Of a stretch of DNA of 64,000 bases, positions 63,658-64,000 are shown piece by piece. A model generated the notes under the pieces. The model searched no databases, was not told the DNA's origin, and was given only the letters and a program-made list of their open reading frames with translations. A program made the position numbers and the translations under genes. Source of the stretch: DASTBU01 sp035711845 (GTDB lineage Bacteria; Acidobacteriota; Vicinamibacteria; Vicinamibacterales; 2-12-FULL-66-21); the NCBI GenBank assembly GCA_035711845.1, contig DASTBU010000059.1, forward strand, positions 1 through 64,000, written 5' to 3'. The first letter of the stretch is position 1. Every line of letters begins with the position of its first letter.

Positions 63658-64000
63658 CTATTGAACAGCCTTGCCTTCGTACGGCCGCAGGTGCCACTCG
63701 AAGAAGGTCCATGTTCGATTCCATGAATCGCGCTGATCGGGCGAGTCGTCCCGCTGGAGCGTCTCCAGGTTCACGCGCCTGTTGAACGTGTGGCCGCCGC
63801 TCGCCGGGCCCGGCACGGGATCCACATAGACTTTCGTTTCCGCCAGATCGGCTTTTCTCGACCGTAGCGCGTCCACAATCTGCTGATCTTCAACGAAGTT
63901 CACGTCGGTGTCGTTGGTGGCGACGTGAACGAGCAGCGGGACGCGCAGCTTGTCCACGTGATAGAGCGGCGACCTCTCGATGTACAGATCGCGCTTCTCG
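63658..64000 (-). CDS. S9 prolyl oligopeptidase-family C-terminus (cut by window edge)
   Basis: The last 113 codons of an alpha/beta-hydrolase. YIERSPLYHVDKLRVPLL and HVATNDTDVNFVEDQQIVDAL carry the catalytic aspartate, and SGGHTFNRR the catalytic histidine. RTWTFFEWHLRPYEGKAVQ is the end. The nucleophile serine and propeller would lie beyond base 64000. The stop lies 30 bases from the convergent VOC gene; a perfect CCTCAG/CTGAGG palindrome (63632-63643) sits between them. Confidence 0.85.
   Translation of the reverse strand, partial: EKRDLYIERSPLYHVDKLRVPLLVHVATNDTDVNFVEDQQIVDALRSRKADLAETKVYVDPVPGPASGGHTFNRRVNLETLQRDDSPDQRDSWNRTWTFFEWHLRPYEGKAVQ

Overview
The window is high-GC, gene-dense bacterial chromosome from a Gram-negative cell. 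It carries a full Tol-Pal operon, Lpt export genes and Omp85-like barrels. The gene set fits Acidobacteriota, probably Vicinamibacteria (old subdivision 6): a very large BNR-propeller protein, TolB-like propeller fusions, an HPr kinase beside rpoN, and Tat-type TldD with TldE. The phylum call is an inference from gene content. I see no prophage, IS element, integrase or CRISPR array.

Layout. 1-6.8 kb: recN (cut by the left edge) diverges from tolQ-tolR-tonB/tolA-tolB-pal-cpoB. 6.8-25.5 kb: a long minus-strand run, read from the right as guaA, dnaE, accA, recJ, lptC-lptA fusion, lptB, rpoN, hpf, hprK, rapZ, EIIA-Man, HPr, EI, a small cupin and ssb. It resembles the proteobacterial lptCAB-rpoN-hpf-ptsN-rapZ-npr cluster, with HPr kinase and a mannose-type EIIA in place of PtsN. 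No EIIB, EIIC or EIID is present, so this looks like a regulatory phosphorelay. 25.6-33 kb: a PQQ-like propeller protein, an aminotransferase coupled to a membrane protein, and a 1310-codon NtrY-like kinase. 33-38.3 kb, minus strand: a GT-C-like membrane protein, pssA, psd, a YdcH-like small protein, rimI and tsaB. 38.3-47.4 kb, plus strand: mutS, a peptide-binding lipoprotein and a metalloprotease-propeller-barrel fusion, all overlapping by 4 bases, then a deoxyhypusine-synthase-like gene overlapping an agmatinase. 47.5-54.2 kb: a TPR-containing sigma-54 activator, a PilZ protein, tldD and tldE. 54.2-64 kb: a TPR membrane protein, tRNA-Arg(CCT), apt, acylphosphatase, a uricase-like protein that has lost its catalytic residues, a 1051-residue BNR protein, a 49-residue membrane protein, a DinB-like protein, an unknown protein, a VOC dioxygenase-like protein and the C-terminus of an S9 peptidase.

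The most striking signal is not a gene. At about a dozen junctions the spacer holds short tandem repeats with a 7-base unit (9 bases at two loci). They fall into several unit families: AGCTTCC/AGCTCCC, TGAATGC, GAACCCC, CCTTCCG, CAATCCC, AGCAGGC and GATCACGAC. Many form long hairpins because a tandem left arm faces a tandem inverted right arm. Most begin at, or within a few bases of, the stop codon (or the tRNA CCA) of the upstream transcript. A second recurrent pattern is an AT-rich -10-like hexamer only about 6-13 bases before a start codon, which suggests leaderless or near-leaderless transcripts.
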